Shown here: positions 7,310-15,708 of the stretch, in pieces
How positions within the stretch are numbered: the first letter of the stretch is position 1
How the letters are laid out: every line of letters starts with the position of its first letter
From: DATIRA01 sp964553405
GTDB lineage: Bacteria > Pseudomonadota > Gammaproteobacteria > Steroidobacterales > Steroidobacteraceae
DNA length: 26,615 bases
Assembly (NCBI GenBank): GCA_964553405.1
Contig: CAZKLS010000028.1
Coordinates: 1-26,615, forward strand
Direction: 5' to 3'
Translations under genes and position numbers: made by a program
Notes under the pieces: model-generated
What the model was told of the DNA's origin: nothing
Database searches by the model: none
Seen by the model: the letters and a program-made list of their open reading frames with translations, nothing else

Positions 7310-8035
7310 ATGGCTGGAAACGTTTCGACGCGGTATCGCCGCATCCTGGTCAAGCTGTCCGGGGAGGCGCTGATGGGCGATGCGGACTATGGCATCGACC
7401 CGACCTTCCTCAGGCGGCTCGCCGCGGAGATCCGGGCGGTCCGGGAACTCGGGGTCGAGGTCGCGATCGTGATCGGCGGCGGCAACCTGTTCCGCGGCGC
7501 GGGGCTCGCGCGGGCCGGCATGGACCGGGTCACCGCTGACCACATGGGCATGCTCGCCACCGTGATGAACTCGCTCGCGCTGCAGGACGCGCTCGAGTCG
7601 GTCGGCGCGTTCGCGCGGGTCATGTCCGCGATACGCATCAACGAGGTCTGCGAGGACTACATCCGCCGCCGGGCGATCCGTCACCTCGAGAAGGGGCGCG
7701 TGACGATCTTCGCGGCCGGCACCGGGAACCCGTTTTTCACCACCGACACGGCGGCCAGCCTGCGGGCGATCGAGATCGAGGCGCAGCTGCTGCTGAAGGC
7801 CACCAAGGTGAACGGCGTGTTCGACTCGGACCCCGTCACCAACCCGGGCGCGCAGCGGTTCGAGCGCCTCAGTTACGACGAGGTGCTCGAGCGCCGGCTC
7901 AACGTCATGGATGCGACGGCCGTCGTGATGTGCCGCGACCACCAGCTGCCGCTGCGGGTGTTCGACCTGAACCAGCCCGGCGCGCTGGTCAGCGCGGCGC
8001 GCGGTGAGGACATCGGGACGCTTGTGACAATCTGA
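7310..8035 (+). CDS. pyrH: UMP kinase
   Basis: Phosphorylates UMP to UDP in pyrimidine nucleotide synthesis. Bacterial PyrH is a hexameric, amino-acid-kinase-fold enzyme, usually activated by GTP and inhibited by UTP. The 241 residues equal the E. coli length. Visible family motifs are KLSGEALMG near residue 12, VIGGGNLFRG near 54, the GMLATVMNSLALQDAL segment near 80, FAAGTGNPFFTTDTAA near 140, and KATKVNGVFDSDP near 164. GAGGGG lies 9 bp before the ATG. It is the first gene after the tsf terminator and heads the long co-directional run, followed by frr after 33 bp, as in other gammaproteobacteria. Confidence 0.97.
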   Translation: MAGNVSTRYRRILVKLSGEALMGDADYGIDPTFLRRLAAEIRAVRELGVEVAIVIGGGNLFRGAGLARAGMDRVTADHMGMLATVMNSLALQDALESVGAFARVMSAIRINEVCEDYIRRRAIRHLEKGRVTIFAAGTGNPFFTTDTAASLRAIEIEAQLLLKATKVNGVFDSDPVTNPGAQRFERLSYDEVLERRLNVMDATAVVMCRDHQLPLRVFDLNQPGALVSAARGEDIGTLVTI

Positions 8036-8068
8036 GAGGGCCCTGTCGGGCGCAGTGGAGGCTAAGCC

Positions 8069-8626
8069 ATGCTGGAAGACATCAAGAAAGACGCGGCCGA
8101 GCGTATGGCCAAGTGCGTCGTGGCCTACAGGAACGAGCTCAAGCGCATGCGGACCGGGCGCGCCAATACCAGCCTGCTCGAGCACATCCACGTCGATTAC
8201 TACGGCGGCGAGGTGCCGCTCAGCCAGGTGGCGAACGTCGCGGTCGAGGATGCCCGCACGCTGACGGTCGTGCCCTGGGAGAAGCAGATGGTGCCGGTGA
8301 TCGAGAAGGCGATCATGAAGTCGGACCTCGGCCTGACGCCCGCCACGGCCGGCACGGTGATCCGGGTGCCGCTGCCGGCGCTCACCGAGGAACGCCGTCG
8401 CGATCTGACCAAGGTCGTGCGCCACGAGGCCGAGGGTGCCAGGGTCGCGATCCGCAACGTACGCCGCGACGTGATGCACGAGCTGAAGGACCTGCTGAAG
8501 GAGAAGCTCGTCTCCGAGGACGACGACCACCGGGCGCAGGACGAGGTGCAGAAGCTCACCGACAAGTACGTCGCCGAGGTCGACCAGGTCCTCGCGGAGA
8601 AGGAAAAAGAGCTGATGCAGGTCTGA
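8069..8626 (+). CDS. frr: Ribosome recycling factor
   Basis: Works with EF-G to split post-termination ribosomes into subunits. At 185 residues it matches the family length exactly. The two-domain pattern is visible: long helices at both ends (MLEDIKKDAAERM; the C-terminal KLTDKYVAEVDQVLAEKEKELMQV helix) enclose the beta domain with VPLSQVANVAVEDARTL. The conserved RTGRANTSLLEHIHVDYYG segment lies near residues 28-46. GTGGAGG precedes the ATG at good spacing. uppS begins 3 bp after its stop. Confidence 0.97.
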   Translation: MLEDIKKDAAERMAKCVVAYRNELKRMRTGRANTSLLEHIHVDYYGGEVPLSQVANVAVEDARTLTVVPWEKQMVPVIEKAIMKSDLGLTPATAGTVIRVPLPALTEERRRDLTKVVRHEAEGARVAIRNVRRDVMHELKDLLKEKLVSEDDDHRAQDEVQKLTDKYVAEVDQVLAEKEKELMQV

Positions 8627-8629
8627 GCG

Positions 8630-9373
8630 GTGGCGCAAGCCGAGTCCCGCGATCCCGCCGTCCCGCGCCACGTCGCCGTCATCATGGACGGCAACGGCCG
8701 CTGGGCGGCCCGGCGCGCGCTGCCGCGCCACCTCGGGCATCGCGCCGGCATCAAGGCCGTGCGGGCCACCGTCGAGGGCTGCGCCCGGCGCGGCGTCGAG
8801 CAGCTCACGCTGTTCGCCTTCTCGAGCGAGAACTGGAAGCGTCCGACCGAGGAGGTCTCCAGGCTGATGGAGCTGTTCCTCGAGGCGATGGACCGCGAGG
8901 TCGCCGAGCTGCACCAGAACTCGATCAGGCTGCGCTTCATCGGCGACCTCGGCAGCCTGCGGGCCGCGCTGCGCGAGCGTATACGGGCCGCCGAGGAACT
9001 CACGGCCGGCAACCAGCGCATGACGCTGAACATCGCGGTTTCGTACGGCGGACGCTGGGACATCGTGCAGGCGGCGCGGCGGCTGGCCGGGCGCGTCCGC
9101 GACGGCGAGATTCCGCTCGAGTCCATTGACGAGGCCGCGTTTTCGGCGGCGCTGCAGCTCGGGGACGCGCCGGACCCGGACCTGTTCATCCGTACCGGCG
9201 GCGAGCAGCGCATCAGCAACTTCCTGCTGTGGAATCTCGCCTACACGGAGCTGTATTTCTGCGGCGTGCTGTGGCCGGATTTCGACGACGAGGAACTCCA
9301 GCGTGCGCTGCAGCACTTCGGCGCCCGGCAACGCCGGTTCGGGCTGACCTCGGCACAGGTGGCCGGTGGCTAG
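8630..9373 (+). CDS. uppS: Di-trans,poly-cis-undecaprenyl-diphosphate synthase
   Basis: Condenses eight isopentenyl diphosphates onto farnesyl diphosphate to make the undecaprenyl carrier for peptidoglycan and O-antigen. The 247-residue cis-prenyltransferase has HVAVIMDGNGRWA (Asp20 is the catalytic metal ligand), GHRAGIKAVRATVEGC near residue 36, TLFAFSSENWKRP near 65 and the C-terminal DLFIRTGGEQRISNFLLWNLAYTEL region. GTG start at 8630, 3 bp after frr, so it is probably coupled; no stronger in-frame start precedes the conserved N-terminus. It overlaps cdsA by 8 bp. The downstream dxr belongs to the pathway that supplies its isoprenoid substrates. Confidence 0.95.
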   Translation: MAQAESRDPAVPRHVAVIMDGNGRWAARRALPRHLGHRAGIKAVRATVEGCARRGVEQLTLFAFSSENWKRPTEEVSRLMELFLEAMDREVAELHQNSIRLRFIGDLGSLRAALRERIRAAEELTAGNQRMTLNIAVSYGGRWDIVQAARRLAGRVRDGEIPLESIDEAAFSAALQLGDAPDPDLFIRTGGEQRISNFLLWNLAYTELYFCGVLWPDFDDEELQRALQHFGARQRRFGLTSAQVAGG

Positions 9374-10175
9374 CGGGCTGCGCGAGCGCGTGCCCACGGC
9401 GCTGGCGCTCGCGGCCGCCGTCATCGCGATCCTGCTGTGGACGCCGCCGGCGGTCGCGGTCAGCGTGATCGCGTTGATCATGCTCGCCGGCGCCTGGGAG
9501 TGGGCTGGATTGTCGGGTCTGGACAGCCCGCTCCAGCGCAGCGGCTACGTGCTCGCCGTCGCCGGTGGCATCGCCCTCGACTGGTGGTACACGACCGGCG
9601 ACGCCGAGCGCGTCGTCTTCCTGCGCGCGACCGCGCTCTGGTGGCTGCTGGCGTTTCTGTGGCTGGTGTTCGCCGCGCAGCGCGGCGGCCGGCTCGCTGC
9701 GGCTATCGTCGGCTGGATCGTGCTGGCCACGGCCGCCGTCAGTCTCGCCAGGCTGGTGCTGGTCGAGCCGCAGGGTCGCGAGCTGCTGCTGTTCCTGCTG
9801 GTGCTGATCGCCGCGGCCGACGTCGGGGCCTATTTCGGCGGGCGCAACTTCGGGCGGCACAAGCTCGCGCCGAAGATCAGCCCGGGCAAGACCTGGGAGG
9901 GCTTCGCGGCCGGGATGCTCGCGGCTTCGGCGGCCGCCGCATGCGGGGCGGTCTACTTCGGGGCCCCGCTGCTGCCGTGGCTCGCGCTCTGCGTGCTGGT
10001 CGCGCTCGTGTCGGTGGTCGGCGACCTCGTCGAGAGCATGTTCAAGCGCCGCGCGGGCCTGAAGGACAGCGGCAGCCTGCTGCCCGGGCACGGCGGCGTG
10101 CTCGACCGCATCGACAGCGTCACCGCCGCGGCCCCGGTGTACCTGCTGGGGCTGCTCGTGCTGGGCATGGCCTGA
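9366..10175 (+). CDS. cdsA: Phosphatidate cytidylyltransferase
   Basis: Integral membrane enzyme making CDP-diacylglycerol from phosphatidate and CTP, the branch point for all phospholipids. The 269-residue sequence is mostly hydrophobic helices, and its C-terminal third carries the family signature, seen here as SMFKRRAGLKDSG followed by LLPGHGGVLDRIDS (about residues 221-247). The GTG at 9366 overlaps the end of uppS by 8 bp and gives the expected short N-terminus (MASGLRERV) before the first membrane helix. dxr starts 2 bp after the stop. Motifs are intact. Confidence 0.94.
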   Translation: MASGLRERVPTALALAAAVIAILLWTPPAVAVSVIALIMLAGAWEWAGLSGLDSPLQRSGYVLAVAGGIALDWWYTTGDAERVVFLRATALWWLLAFLWLVFAAQRGGRLAAAIVGWIVLATAAVSLARLVLVEPQGRELLLFLLVLIAAADVGAYFGGRNFGRHKLAPKISPGKTWEGFAAGMLAASAAAACGAVYFGAPLLPWLALCVLVALVSVVGDLVESMFKRRAGLKDSGSLLPGHGGVLDRIDSVTAAAPVYLLGLLVLGMA

Positions 10176-10177
10176 CC

Positions 10178-11365
10178 ATGCGGGTCGCGATACTGGGCAG
10201 CACCGGCAGCATCGGCGTCAGCACGCTGGACGTGCTGGCGCGGCATCCGGACCGCTACGAGGTCGTGGCGCTCGCCGCGTCCAGCAACCACGGTCGCCTG
10301 CTCGAGCAGTGCATCGCGCACCGGCCGCGGGTCGCGGTGCTCCGGGATCGCGCTTCTGCGCAGCAGCTCGAGTCGGCGCTGCGGGCGGCCGGGCAGGCCA
10401 CCGAGGTGCTGGCCGGCCCGCAGGCGCTCGAGCAGGTGGCCGCCAGCGCCGACGTGGACGCCGTCATGGCGGCGATCGTCGGTGCGGCCGGGTTGCCTTC
10501 GACGCTCGCAGCAGCCCGGGCGGGCAAGCGCGTGCTGCTCGCGAACAAGGAGTCGCTGGTCGTGGCCGGCCGGTTGATGGTGGACGCGGTGCGCGGCGGC
10601 GGTGCCACGCTGATCCCGATCGACAGCGAGCACAACGCGGTCTTTCAGTGCCTGCCCGCGGGTGTCGAGACCGGGCGCCGGGTGCCGGGCGTGCGACGGA
10701 TCCTGCTCACGGCCTCCGGCGGACCGTTCCTGCGGCGCAGCCGGGCCGAGATGGCCCGGGCGCTGCCCGCGGACGCGTGTGCCCACCCCCGCTGGAACAT
10801 GGGACCGAAGATCTCGGTGGACTCGGCGACGCTGATGAACAAGGGACTCGAGCTGATCGAGGCCTGCGTGCTGTTCGGCATGGAACCGCGCGACGTCAGC
10901 GTGGTCGTACATCCGCAGAGCATCGTCCACTCGCTGGTGGAGTACGTGGACGGTTCGATCCTGGCCCAGCTCGGCAATCCCGACATGCGCACCCCGATCG
11001 CGCATGCGCTCGGCTGGCCGGAGAGGATCGTCTCCGGTGTAGAATCGCTGGATCTTGTCGCCGCCGCGCGCCTGGACTTCGAGGCCCCCGACCTCGATCG
11101 TTTTCCGGCGCTGCGACTGGCCCGCTCGGCCGCCGAGCTGGGCGGCACCGCCCCGGCGGTGCTGAACGCGGCGAACGAGGTGGCGGTCGAGGCGTTCCTC
11201 GGCGGTCGCCTGGGATTCCTGGGCATCGCCGGGCTGATCGAGGCGGTGCTCGAGGAACACGTCAACGGACCCGCGGACGATCTTGAGATCGTGCTCGAAG
11301 CGGACCGCTGGGCGCGGGGCCTGGCACGCGAGAAACTGGCCCGTGAGGTCGAAAGGGGCGCATGA
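10178..11365 (+). CDS. dxr: 1-deoxy-D-xylulose 5-phosphate reductoisomerase
   Basis: Second step of the MEP isoprenoid pathway: NADPH-dependent rearrangement of DXP to 2-C-methyl-D-erythritol 4-phosphate. The 395-residue protein begins with the dinucleotide-binding motif GSTGSIGVSTLDV. It has the metal ligands Asp149 and Glu151 in IDSEHNAVFQ, the flexible-loop region ending WNMGPKISVDSATLMNKGLE, and the HPQSIVHSLVEYVDGS segment. The ATG at 10178 is 2 bp past cdsA, and its stop overlaps the rseP start (ATGA). Its product ultimately feeds UppS, encoded two genes upstream. Confidence 0.96.
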   Translation: MRVAILGSTGSIGVSTLDVLARHPDRYEVVALAASSNHGRLLEQCIAHRPRVAVLRDRASAQQLESALRAAGQATEVLAGPQALEQVAASADVDAVMAAIVGAAGLPSTLAAARAGKRVLLANKESLVVAGRLMVDAVRGGGATLIPIDSEHNAVFQCLPAGVETGRRVPGVRRILLTASGGPFLRRSRAEMARALPADACAHPRWNMGPKISVDSATLMNKGLELIEACVLFGMEPRDVSVVVHPQSIVHSLVEYVDGSILAQLGNPDMRTPIAHALGWPERIVSGVESLDLVAAARLDFEAPDLDRFPALRLARSAAELGGTAPAVLNAANEVAVEAFLGGRLGFLGIAGLIEAVLEEHVNGPADDLEIVLEADRWARGLAREKLAREVERGA

Positions 11366-12723
11366 CGATTCTGAGCTACGTGCTGGCTTTTCTCGTCGCA
11401 ATCGGCGTACTGGTCGCCGTCCACGAGTACGGCCACTTCTGGATGGCACGCAGGATGGGCATCCGGGTGCTGCGCTTCTCGATCGGGTTCGGCAAGGTGC
11501 TCTGGAGCCGCCGCGACGCCCGTGGCACCGAGTACGCGATCTCGGCGATCCCGCTCGGCGGCTACGTGAAGTTGCTCGACGAGCGCGAGGGGCCGGTGGC
11601 GGACGCACAGCTGTCCGAGGCCTATAACCGCAAGCCGGTCTGGCGACGCATCCTGGTGCTGGTCGCAGGGCCGCTCGCCAATTTCCTGTTCGCGGTCGCG
11701 GCGTACTGGGTTCTGTTCGTGGCAGGCGTCCCGGCATTGAAGCCGGTCATCGGCGAAGTCGCGCCGGACTCGATCGCGGCGCGCGCCGGCCTCGAGGCCG
11801 GGGACCAGCTGCTGCAGGTGGACGGGCGCGAGGTCGCGACCCGCGAGGCGGCGGTGCTCGCGATCCTGGACGAGCTGATGACCGCGGCGCCGATCCGGAT
11901 GGGCGTGCAGGGCGAGGACGGGCGTTCGCGCAGCCTCGAGCTCGAGATCGACGGCGACCGGCGCGCATTGACCGAGCCCGGCGCGCTGCTGCCGGGCCTC
12001 GGCTTCGACTTCTGGTACCCCGCGATTCCCGCGCGCGTGGGCAAGGTGCTCGAGGGCAGCCCGGCCGAGCGGGCGGGGCTCGGCGAAGGCGACCTGCTGC
12101 TCGAGGTCGACGGCGAGCCGGTCGAGGATTTCCCCGCGCTGGTGCGGCTGGTGCAGCCGAATCCCGGGCGGACGCTCGTGTTCACGATCGAGCGCGCCGG
12201 CGAGCAGATGCGCGTGCCGGTCGAGGTCGAGGCGCAGCGCGAGGGCGAGAGGCTCGTCGGACGCATCGGCGTGCAGCCGGCCGCCGGCGGCGCGATTCCC
12301 GAGCAGATGCGGACCCACGAGCGCTATGGGCCGCTCGAGTCACTGGCCCGGGCGACCGGCAAGACCTGGGACATGTCGGTGCTGACCGTGCGGATGCTCT
12401 GGAACGTCGTCACCGGCGACGTGTCGGTGAAGAACCTGAGCGGGCCGATCAACATCGCCGAGTACGCGGGCTTTTCCGCACGCCAGGGGATCCTCTCGTT
12501 CCTGTCCTTCCTCGCGATCGTCAGCGTGAGCCTGTTCATACTCAACCTGCTGCCGATTCCGATCCTCGACGGCGGGCAGATCGTCTACCAGGTGGCGGAA
12601 CTGGTCAAAGGCAGCCCGCTGTCCGACCGCGCCCAGGCCGTCGGACAGCAGGTCGGCATCCTGCTGCTGCTGGTGCTGATGAGCTTCGCCTTCTACAACG
12701 ACCTCTCGCGCCTGTTCAGCTGA
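11362..12723 (+). CDS. rseP: RIP-family site-2 zinc metalloprotease RseP
   Basis: Inner-membrane intramembrane protease. In E. coli it makes the second cut in anti-sigma factor RseA after DegS, releasing sigma-E, and it also clears signal peptides. Visible features are His21-Glu-Tyr-Gly-His25 (HExxH zinc motif) within the first membrane helix, two PDZ domains (about residues 120-200 and 205-290, the second with AERAGLGEGDLLLEVDG), and the C-terminal NLLPIPILDGG motif that supplies the third zinc ligand. Length is 453 residues, as in E. coli. It overlaps dxr by 4 bp. Placement just before bamA and skp matches the sigma-E-controlled block of relatives, but I could not identify a sigma-E promoter here. 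Confidence 0.95.
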   Translation: MTILSYVLAFLVAIGVLVAVHEYGHFWMARRMGIRVLRFSIGFGKVLWSRRDARGTEYAISAIPLGGYVKLLDEREGPVADAQLSEAYNRKPVWRRILVLVAGPLANFLFAVAAYWVLFVAGVPALKPVIGEVAPDSIAARAGLEAGDQLLQVDGREVATREAAVLAILDELMTAAPIRMGVQGEDGRSRSLELEIDGDRRALTEPGALLPGLGFDFWYPAIPARVGKVLEGSPAERAGLGEGDLLLEVDGEPVEDFPALVRLVQPNPGRTLVFTIERAGEQMRVPVEVEAQREGERLVGRIGVQPAAGGAIPEQMRTHERYGPLESLARATGKTWDMSVLTVRMLWNVVTGDVSVKNLSGPINIAEYAGFSARQGILSFLSFLAIVSVSLFILNLLPIPILDGGQIVYQVAELVKGSPLSDRAQAVGQQVGILLLLVLMSFAFYNDLSRLFS

Positions 12724-12731
12724 GTCCAATC

Positions 12732-15143
12732 GTGAAGCGTTCCAGATTCCTGGCCCCCCTGACGGCCCTGCTGGCCGTACCGGCTGTTCTTGCTCAGTCC
12801 GCCGGCGACGAGTTCACGGTCGGTGACATCCGCATCGAGGGCCTGCAGCGCATCTCGGAGGGCACGGTCTACAACTACCTGCCCGTCAACATCGGCGACC
12901 GTCTCGACGCGCGGCGGGTGGAGGAGGCGCTGCGTGCGCTGTATGCGACCGGGTTCTTCCGCGACGTCGAGATCCGCCGCGACGGAGGCGCGCTGGTGGT
13001 CGCGGTGCGCGAGCGACCGTCGATCGAGAGCTTCACGATCACCGGCAACAAGGACATCAAGAGCGAGGACCTGGAGAAGTCGCTGCGCAGCGTGGGGCTC
13101 GCGCGCGGCAAGACCTACAACCAGTCCACGCTCGACGAGGTCGAGCGCTTCCTGACCGACCAGTATTACTCCCGCGGCAAGTACGCCGTGAAGGTCGATA
13201 CCAAGGTCGAGGAGGTCGCCGACAACCGGGTGCGCATCGCGATCGACATCGTCGAGGGCAAGCGCTCGAAGATCAGGCAGATCAACATCGTCGGCAACGA
13301 GGCCTTCGAGGACGACGAGCTGCTCGACGCGTTCACGCTCAGCACGCCGAACTGGCTGTCCTGGTACCGTTCGGACGACCGTTACTCGCGCGAGGAACTC
13401 TCCGGGGACCTCGAGAAGCTGCGCTCGTACTACCTGGACCGCGGCTATGCGAACTTCGACATCGATTCCACGCAGGTCGCGATTTCACCCGACAAGAGCG
13501 ACATGTTCGTCACGATCAACGTCGAAGAGGGCGAGGTCTATCGCATCTCGGACGTCAAGATCGCGGGCAACCTGGTCGTGCCGGAGTCGCAATTGTGGCC
13601 GCTGGTGCAGGTGCGCCGCGGCGACATCTTCTCGCAGAAGCTGCTGACCGCGACGACCGAGCTGATGGCGCTGCGCCTGGGCCAGGACGGCTATGCCTTC
13701 GCGAAGATCGAGCCGGTGCCGATCGCCGACCAGGACGCCAAGGAAATCGCGGTCACGTTCCTGGTCGAGCCGGGCAACCGCGCCTACGTGCGCCGGATCA
13801 ACTTCACCGGGTCGACGTCGATCAACGACGACGTGCTGCGCCGCGAGATGCGCCAGATGGAGGGCGGTTACCTCTCGAACGCGGCGGTCGAGCGTTCGAA
13901 GCAGCGCCTGCAGCGGCTGCCGTTCATCGAGTCGGTGGAGGTCGAGACCAACCCGGTCCCGGGCACGCCGGACCTGGTGGACGTCGAGTTCAAGATCAAG
14001 GAAGGCCTGCCCGGGCAGTTCAGCGGCGGCATCGGCTACTCCGAGTCCCAGTCGGTGCTGCTGAACGGCAGCTTCGTGCACAGCAACTTCATGGGCACCG
14101 GCAACCGCGTCGCGGCCGAGGCGAACGCCGGCCAGTACAGCCAGGTCTACAGCCTGTCGCACACGGACCCGTATACGACGATCGACGGAGTCTCGCGCTC
14201 GATTTCGGCGACCTACCGCAAGTACAGCCAGTTCACCTCGTCCTCGTCGGATTTCGAGACCAGCACCGGGACGCTGGCCGTCGACTACGGCTGGCCGATC
14301 AGCGAGTTCCAGTCGGTGCGCGCCGGACTCGCGTTCCAGCGCTCCGACCTGTTCACGGACCCGTTCTCGAGCGCCCAGGAGTCGCTGGTCTGGGTGCAGA
14401 ACAACGGCAATACCTACACGAAGCAATCCTCCACGGGCGTGCCGCCGGTCGGCATCACCTACTACGGCACCAAGTTCGACACCTTCGAGCTCTCGCTCGG
14501 CTGGGGATTCGACTCCCGCAACCGCACGCTGTTCGCCGACCGTGGTGCCCGGCACCGCCTGGGCGTCACCTACGCGATGCCGGGCAGCGACGTCGAGTTC
14601 TACATCCTGAACTACGATTACCTGCAGTTCATCCCGATCTCGAAGTGGTTCACGCTGATGCTGAACACCGAGATCGGCTACGGGATGGACGTCGGCGACA
14701 CCACCTCGGTGCCGCCTTACCGGCAGTTCTTCGCGGGCGGGGCCGAATCCGTGCGCGGTTTCCGTGCGAGCTGGCTGGGGCCGAAGGATTCCTTCGGCAA
14801 CCCCTACGGCGGCAACCTGAAGTTCACGAACCAGTTCGAGCTGCTGCTGCCGATGCCGGAGAAGTACCGTTCGACGGCCCGCTTCAGCGCATTTTTCGAC
14901 ATCGGCAACGTCTTCTCGACCGGTCACGTGGACTTCGTCGGCCGGGACGGCGTAACTCCGGTGTCCTACGAGTTCGAGTTTGATAAACTGAAATATTCGA
15001 CGGGCCTTGCAGTGCAGTGGCTCGCTCCGCTCGGCGTGTTCCGGTTCAGCTATGCCTTCCCGCTCAACGCGGAGAAGGGCAACGGCATCGAATACGGCGA
15101 CAAGACGGAGAATTTCCAGTTCTCGATAGGCCAGGCTTTCTGA
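12732..15143 (+). CDS. bamA: Outer membrane protein assembly factor BamA
   Basis: Central subunit of the BAM complex that folds beta-barrel proteins into the outer membrane. A signal peptide (residues 1-21, ending AVLA) precedes five POTRA repeats to about residue 425 and a 16-strand Omp85 barrel. The lid-loop motif VRGF is at 674-677, and the chain ends in the outer-membrane signature GQAF with C-terminal Phe. The 803 residues match the family. The start is GTG at 12732, only 8 bp after rseP and with no obvious Shine-Dalgarno, so translation probably depends on ribosomes leaving rseP. Next comes the periplasmic chaperone skp, which delivers its substrates. Confidence 0.97.
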   Translation: MKRSRFLAPLTALLAVPAVLAQSAGDEFTVGDIRIEGLQRISEGTVYNYLPVNIGDRLDARRVEEALRALYATGFFRDVEIRRDGGALVVAVRERPSIESFTITGNKDIKSEDLEKSLRSVGLARGKTYNQSTLDEVERFLTDQYYSRGKYAVKVDTKVEEVADNRVRIAIDIVEGKRSKIRQINIVGNEAFEDDELLDAFTLSTPNWLSWYRSDDRYSREELSGDLEKLRSYYLDRGYANFDIDSTQVAISPDKSDMFVTINVEEGEVYRISDVKIAGNLVVPESQLWPLVQVRRGDIFSQKLLTATTELMALRLGQDGYAFAKIEPVPIADQDAKEIAVTFLVEPGNRAYVRRINFTGSTSINDDVLRREMRQMEGGYLSNAAVERSKQRLQRLPFIESVEVETNPVPGTPDLVDVEFKIKEGLPGQFSGGIGYSESQSVLLNGSFVHSNFMGTGNRVAAEANAGQYSQVYSLSHTDPYTTIDGVSRSISATYRKYSQFTSSSSDFETSTGTLAVDYGWPISEFQSVRAGLAFQRSDLFTDPFSSAQESLVWVQNNGNTYTKQSSTGVPPVGITYYGTKFDTFELSLGWGFDSRNRTLFADRGARHRLGVTYAMPGSDVEFYILNYDYLQFIPISKWFTLMLNTEIGYGMDVGDTTSVPPYRQFFAGGAESVRGFRASWLGPKDSFGNPYGGNLKFTNQFELLLPMPEKYRSTARFSAFFDIGNVFSTGHVDFVGRDGVTPVSYEFEFDKLKYSTGLAVQWLAPLGVFRFSYAFPLNAEKGNGIEYGDKTENFQFSIGQAF

Positions 15144-15156
15144 GGTGATTTCTTCC

Positions 15157-15684
15157 ATGCGCATCAAGATCGCGACCCTTGCACTGCTCACGATGGCCGC
15201 TGCCGCGGCACCGCTGGCGACGGCCCAGGCCCAGGCCAAGATCGGCGTCGTCAACGTGGCCCGGCTGCTGCAGGAGGCGCCCCAGGCCCAGGCCGCCTCG
15301 CAGGCCCTGGAGGGCGAGTTCGCCAACCGCCGTCGTGACCTCGAGAACCAGCAGAAGGACCTGAAGGCCCGCGAGGACAAGCTGCAGAAGGACGGCGCGA
15401 CGATGGCCGAGGCCGAGCGTCGCAACCAGGAGAAGGCGATCCGCGACGGGCAGCGCGAACTCGCGCGCAAGCAGAACGAGTTCCTCGAGGACCTGAACGT
15501 GCGGCGCAACGAGGCCCTCGGCCAGCTGCAGCGCACCGTCCTGCAGGAAGTGCAGACCTACGCCAAGTCGGCCGGCCTCGACGTCGTCGTCGCCGATGCC
15601 CTGTACGCCAGCCCGGCCGTCGACATCACGAACCAGGTGCTCGCGGCGCTGCAGGCGCGCAAGGGCGGGGCGGCCAAGCCCTGA
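15157..15684 (+). CDS. skp: Periplasmic OmpH/Skp-family chaperone
   Basis: Holds unfolded outer-membrane proteins in the periplasm for delivery to BamA. The 175-residue protein has a signal peptide (hydrophobic core to about residue 22, probable cut in ATAQA). The mature start AKIGVVNVARLLQEAPQAQ is typical of the family. A long charged coiled coil (about residues 45-120) forms the tentacles, and it ends with a beta segment, LDVVVADALYA. I chose ATG 15157 over the in-frame GTG at 15145 because GAGGTGA (15142-15148) is well spaced from the ATG and the GTG lies inside that site. Confidence 0.92.
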   Translation: MRIKIATLALLTMAAAAAPLATAQAQAKIGVVNVARLLQEAPQAQAASQALEGEFANRRRDLENQQKDLKAREDKLQKDGATMAEAERRNQEKAIRDGQRELARKQNEFLEDLNVRRNEALGQLQRTVLQEVQTYAKSAGLDVVVADALYASPAVDITNQVLAALQARKGGAAKP

Positions 15685-15708
15685 TCCGGGCGACGGGAGG
15701 CTGATCCC

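Noticed and set aside
7277..9481. 734-residue minus-strand ORF opposite pyrH-frr-uppS
   Set aside because: Shadow of three certain genes.
11040..11045. TAGAAT -10-like hexamer inside dxr, upstream of rseP
   Set aside because: No -35 at proper spacing, and no sigma-E-type GGAACTT/TCAAA pair was found nearby.
14979..14998. AT-rich patch near the end of bamA (TTGATA, AATATT)
   Set aside because: It encodes ordinary barrel residues (FDKLKYS), and spacing between the hexamers does not suit a promoter for skp.
13485..15536. 683-residue minus-strand ORF across bamA and skp
   Set aside because: Spans two well-supported genes on the other strand and resembles no protein.
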